Shown in pieces: positions 15,214-17,266 of a DNA stretch of 17,266 bases. The stretch spans positions 1-17,266 of the forward strand of contig CAZXVU010000036.1 in assembly GCA_964644465.1 (NCBI GenBank), given 5' to 3'. A model generated the notes under the pieces. That model did no database searches. It was not told where the DNA came from and was given only the letters and a program-made list of their open reading frames with translations. Source of the stretch: CAZXVU01 sp964644465 (GTDB taxonomy: Bacteria > Chlamydiota > Chlamydiia > Chlamydiales > SM23-39). How positions within the stretch are numbered: the first letter of the stretch is position 1; each line of letters begins with the position of its first letter. Both the position numbers and the translations under genes were made by a program.

Positions 15214-15255
15214 ATGGCCCAACCTGCTGCTATGCCAAGAATTCAATGGGATTAA
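15214..15255 (+). CDS. 13-codon ORF, possible micropeptide or truncated gene start
   Basis: Reads MAQPAAMPRIQWD then TAA. It sits 51 bp after dnaB and follows an almost ideal SD. Its stop codon overlaps the stop of the convergent kinase gene: both use the TTAA at 15252-15255. The first residues (MAxPAA) and the DNA (ATGGC, then CCTGCTGCTA) resemble the start of the RING-like gene at 17060 (MAAPAAK), and both have a W at residue 12-13. It may be a 5' remnant of a related gene truncated by rearrangement next to the kinase, a leader peptide, or chance. Translation is plausible; function is unknown. Confidence 0.35.
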   Translation: MAQPAAMPRIQWD

Positions 15256-16670
15256 GATTCAGGGATAGGCCCATACTTAGAGACGTAAACCTTCGTCAAA
15301 TGGGATAAAATTGCTTCCCAAGTGAGTTTTGCATGATAGGCAGGGTTGAATATTTGTAGAAGCAACTTAGAGATCTGTATATTTTTGATTCCAGGAAGAG
15401 CTCCCGGGATGTTAAATTGGCTAATTCGTTCCATCCACCGGTTTTCATAGGAGTCATCTGATTCTCCTTTCTTCTTTTTCACGGGACAAATCAGGTCTTT
15501 GTGCGCTTCATGAAATAAGTTATAAAGGATCAATCCAAAGGACCAGATGTCTTCGGCGCGATAGTCAATCTGGAGTTTGTTTTTCTGTAATACCGCCATG
15601 CATTTTACAGGTGACCAACATTCAATCGATCCTTCTCGAATGGCGGGACCCGTAACGGCTTTTGTGGCAAAACCTAAATCTCCCACTCGGGCTCGCCATA
15701 CCTCGTTTTCGGCATCCCAAACCAAGAGGATGTTTTCACCCTTCAAATCTCTGTGTGTAAAATTGCATTGTTCCATTTCACGCATTCCGGTGGCGATGTC
15801 GATGGCGATCCGGAGGCTCGGCTTATTGGAAAATTGAGTTTCTTTGAGTGCCTGATAGAGATCTCCTCCTGCGCAATTTTCTAGGATGAAGTAAGTCGTT
15901 CTTGGAGTGTCTACTGCGCAATAAAGTTGCATGATCCCCTTTCTTCCTCTTAGTTCTGTCATCACCTGTTTTTCATGTTCTATCATCCTTAGTCGATCGT
16001 AGATCGGATCATCGTGTACTTCTTTCCGACAGGCTTTGACTGCGGCGATCTCGCCATTTTGCAAATCGATCGCATAGTTCACTTCTCCTAAACTTCCCTT
16101 TCCTATAAGAAAATCACCGCCACGATCCAGAAGAAGATAAACGGTCGGCTCCCCTTTTTGGTTTGTTCCGACCAAAAGCGAACGGGCGAGTTGATGCTCT
16201 CCCCCCTCAATCTTATGCTCTCCGATGCTCCAATTAATCTGATGGGCGGCCGTTAAAATTCGGTCGAGCTGGTCGTCCGTGAATCGTTCAGAACTATAAC
16301 GAGGAGAATAGTCATTTTCTGAAATTTCTTTTTCTGGAGACTCATCATCAGAATCGATTCCTTCAGGTAAAGGGATCGGAAAACAATGCTTTAAACTCTC
16401 CCTCAATTTTTCACGATCGATCAGGGTGGGGCGTTGGACAGGAGCCTCAACAACCGGCACGATCTTGATCTGCTGATAATGGGATGGATGGGGATAGATA
16501 GAAAAGGGAAAGCCAGAGGATTCGCTGGGAGTGGGACTAGGGGTGGGGGGCTGGATGTCGGAAACAGGTGAGGCTGAGGATGGGGTCGGGATCTCAGGGC
16601 TTGAGACAAGGCCGATTCTAAAGCTTTGGGGATCTGGATATTTACATTCGGTGTCTAATTTAATACTCAC
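15252..16670 (-). CDS. Eukaryotic-type Ser/Thr protein kinase with disordered N-terminus, 472 aa
   Basis: Residues 20-60 are Pro/Ser/Thr-rich low complexity, about 105-125 is acidic, and the kinase domain spans about 185-460. Seen motifs: glycine loop GKGSLGEV (190-197), VAIK-type lysine Lys212 (AAVKACRK), probable alphaC Glu233, catalytic loop HRDLKGEN (306-313, Asp308, Lys310, Asn313), metal-binding DLG (331-333) in place of DFG, and Asp374 in DIWSFG. The APE glutamate is replaced (SPV, 353-355). Catalytic residues are intact, so it should be active. No signal peptide or membrane segment, unlike PknD- or PknB-type receptor kinases; the unstructured Ser-rich N-terminus suits a type III effector, but that is inference. 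Start is GTG (16668-16670): a TAG lies five codons upstream and the next Met is residue 229, inside the domain. It converges on dnaB. Confidence 0.88.
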   Translation of the reverse strand: MSIKLDTECKYPDPQSFRIGLVSSPEIPTPSSASPVSDIQPPTPSPTPSESSGFPFSIYPHPSHYQQIKIVPVVEAPVQRPTLIDREKLRESLKHCFPIPLPEGIDSDDESPEKEISENDYSPRYSSERFTDDQLDRILTAAHQINWSIGEHKIEGGEHQLARSLLVGTNQKGEPTVYLLLDRGGDFLIGKGSLGEVNYAIDLQNGEIAAVKACRKEVHDDPIYDRLRMIEHEKQVMTELRGRKGIMQLYCAVDTPRTTYFILENCAGGDLYQALKETQFSNKPSLRIAIDIATGMREMEQCNFTHRDLKGENILLVWDAENEVWRARVGDLGFATKAVTGPAIREGSIECWSPVKCMAVLQKNKLQIDYRAEDIWSFGLILYNLFHEAHKDLICPVKKKKGESDDSYENRWMERISQFNIPGALPGIKNIQISKLLLQIFNPAYHAKLTWEAILSHLTKVYVSKYGPIPES

Positions 16671-16704
16671 AAAATATCTCTAATTTTAAATTTTAATTAC
16701 AAAT

Positions 16705-16733
16705 ATTATAATAGATAAAATGATATATTTAAA
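16705..16733 (-). promoter_or_regulatory. Putative kinase-gene promoter
   Basis: Minus-strand TTTAAA (16728-16733), 17-bp spacer, TATAAT (16705-16710), 34 bp before the GTG start, in very AT-rich DNA. The -10 is perfect; the -35 matches four of six consensus bases. AT-richness makes chance matches likely. Confidence 0.35.
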
Positions 16734-16785
16734 GTTTAAAATAATTATAATATTAATTTAAAAAAATTGCCGGATTGCAAAAGTT

Positions 16786-16951
16786 TTATGCCTCAGCTAC
16801 TGCTGCCGATGAGGGGCTTGCAGCTCCGCTCGGAGAACTTATGGGTGACATATAATGAGTAGGGGGGCGGGGTTAAGTGCTCTGGAATTTGGGAATCGGG
16901 GGATCCTTGAACGATCGTTACATGCGAACCGGAAATGCTGACTGGGTACAT
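16786..16951 (-). pseudogene. Short Pro/Ser-rich ORF, apparently frameshifted at a C6 run
   Basis: Minus-strand ATG 16951 follows AGGA by 7 nt and opens a 52-codon frame (MYPVSISGSHV ... HLTPPPYS ...) that ends with TGA at 16793. After the run of six C (six G at 16862-16867 on the plus strand) this frame reads KFSERSCKPLIG, while the next frame reads YMSPISSPSGAASPSS and ends in AVAEA with TAA at 16786. The second version has the low-complexity Pro/Ser/Ala texture of the first half and looks like the ancestral tail. One base less in the C run would join them. Upstream TATAAT (minus strand) is at 16979-16984. It lies upstream of the kinase on the same strand and its composition recalls the kinase N-terminus. 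It could instead be a genuine 52-aa protein or a decayed gene start. Function not recognised. Confidence 0.4.
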
Positions 16952-17020
16952 AAAAATATCCTATTATTTATCCCAATAATTATAGAAAATATTTTGTTTT
17001 ATTAAAATAAAAAAGCTCTA

Positions 17021-17026
17021 TATAAT
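17021..17026 (+). promoter_or_regulatory. Putative -10 for the RING-like gene
   Basis: Perfect TATAAT 34 bp before ATG 17060, with no good -35. The preceding bases make AAGCTCTATATAAT (17013-17026), identical to 12830-12843 upstream of the hydrolase gene. The minus-strand TATAAT at 16979-16984 makes this a divergent promoter region. Confidence 0.4.
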
Positions 17027-17059
17027 AGTTGTATTAAAAACAAAGTAAAAGGATTTTTT

Positions 17060-17266
17060 ATGGCTGCTCCTGCTGCTAAATGTTCGAGATGTAATTGGTT
17101 TAATGGTGTCGATCCACTTAACTGTGGGAAGCATAAAATTTGCAGATCGTGCACCAAACAGGGGCCGAACTGTCAAATTCCTAGCTGTATAAAAGACTTA
17201 CAGGGAATTAGTAGTCTAACTTTCACCCCTTCTTCCTTAGCCGCAAAAACGGTTGCGGTAGCTCCT
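17060..17266 (+). CDS. RING-like Cys/His zinc-finger protein, N-terminal 69 residues (runs off the right edge)
   Basis: ATG 17060 follows AAAAGGA with 6 nt spacing; the frame is open to the window end. Cys and His positions are Cys8, Cys11, Cys22, His25, Cys28, Cys31, Cys38 and Cys43, i.e. C-x2-C-x10-C-x2-H-x2-C-x2-C-x6-C-x4-C. This is close to the C3HC4 RING consensus (C-x2-C, loop, C-x-H-x2-C-x2-C, loop, C-x2-C); only the final C-x4-C spacing departs. RING domains bind two zincs and recruit E2 enzymes as ubiquitin ligases; bacteria lack ubiquitin, so a true RING here would act in a host cell. After residue 45 the sequence turns Ser/Thr/Ala-rich. It may be another small zinc-binding module. 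Further domains are out of view. Confidence 0.6.
   Translation, partial: MAAPAAKCSRCNWFNGVDPLNCGKHKICRSCTKQGPNCQIPSCIKDLQGISSLTFTPSSLAAKTVAVAP

Noticed and set aside
16788..16862. 24-codon plus-strand ORF (MPQLLLPM...)
   Set aside because: No RBS, and antisense to the Pro/Ser-rich ORF whose texture and SD fit coding better.

Overview
The window most likely comes from a Chlamydiota chromosome, probably an environmental (Parachlamydiales-type) lineage. The strongest sign is the DnaB helicase at 13711-15162, whose N-terminal half (SKESEMMVLGCMLT, AQYAGTSAFIEEYI) reads like chlamydial DnaB. A eukaryotic-type protein kinase and a RING-like zinc-finger protein fit an intracellular bacterium that manipulates its host. 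The lineage call rests on remembered family sequences, not on a search; genus is not assignable.

Layout. (1) 1-12442, minus strand: one reading frame that is open from its start at 12442 to the left edge (at least 4147 codons). It encodes a signal peptide, a two-partner-secretion (TPS/FhaB-type) N-terminal domain, and a very long glycine-rich beta-helix body. The middle of the body is built from units of about 38 residues organised eight at a time into supra-repeats of about 855-906 bp, with cysteines recurring at fixed phases. The C-terminus and any TpsB transporter gene lie outside the window. (2) 12443-12587: divergent control region, with a TATAAT box and a 14-bp perfect palindrome for the giant gene. 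(3) 12588-12677: tRNA-Ser(GCU), followed by about 150 bp of GC-rich, strongly foldable DNA. (4) 12891-13661: an AT-rich gene for a probable NlpC/P60-like cysteine hydrolase, with a promoter ending at its start codon and overlapped by an 11-bp inverted repeat. (5) 13711-15162: dnaB. (6) 15214-15255: a 13-codon ORF behind a near-perfect Shine-Dalgarno, overlapping the tail of (7) 15252-16670, minus strand: a Ser/Thr-type protein kinase with a disordered Pro/Ser-rich N-terminus and a GTG start. (8) 16786-16951, minus strand: a short Pro/Ser-rich ORF that looks frameshifted at a C6 run. (9) 17060 to the right edge: the start of a Cys/His-rich, RING-like protein.

How the genes relate. tRNA-Ser and dnaB are housekeeping. 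The giant exoprotein would be exported through a TpsB pore to the cell surface. The kinase, the RING-like protein and possibly the hydrolase look like host-facing proteins, but no secretion signal can be proven from sequence alone. The most unusual object is the giant exoprotein with its nested, cysteine-phased repeat.
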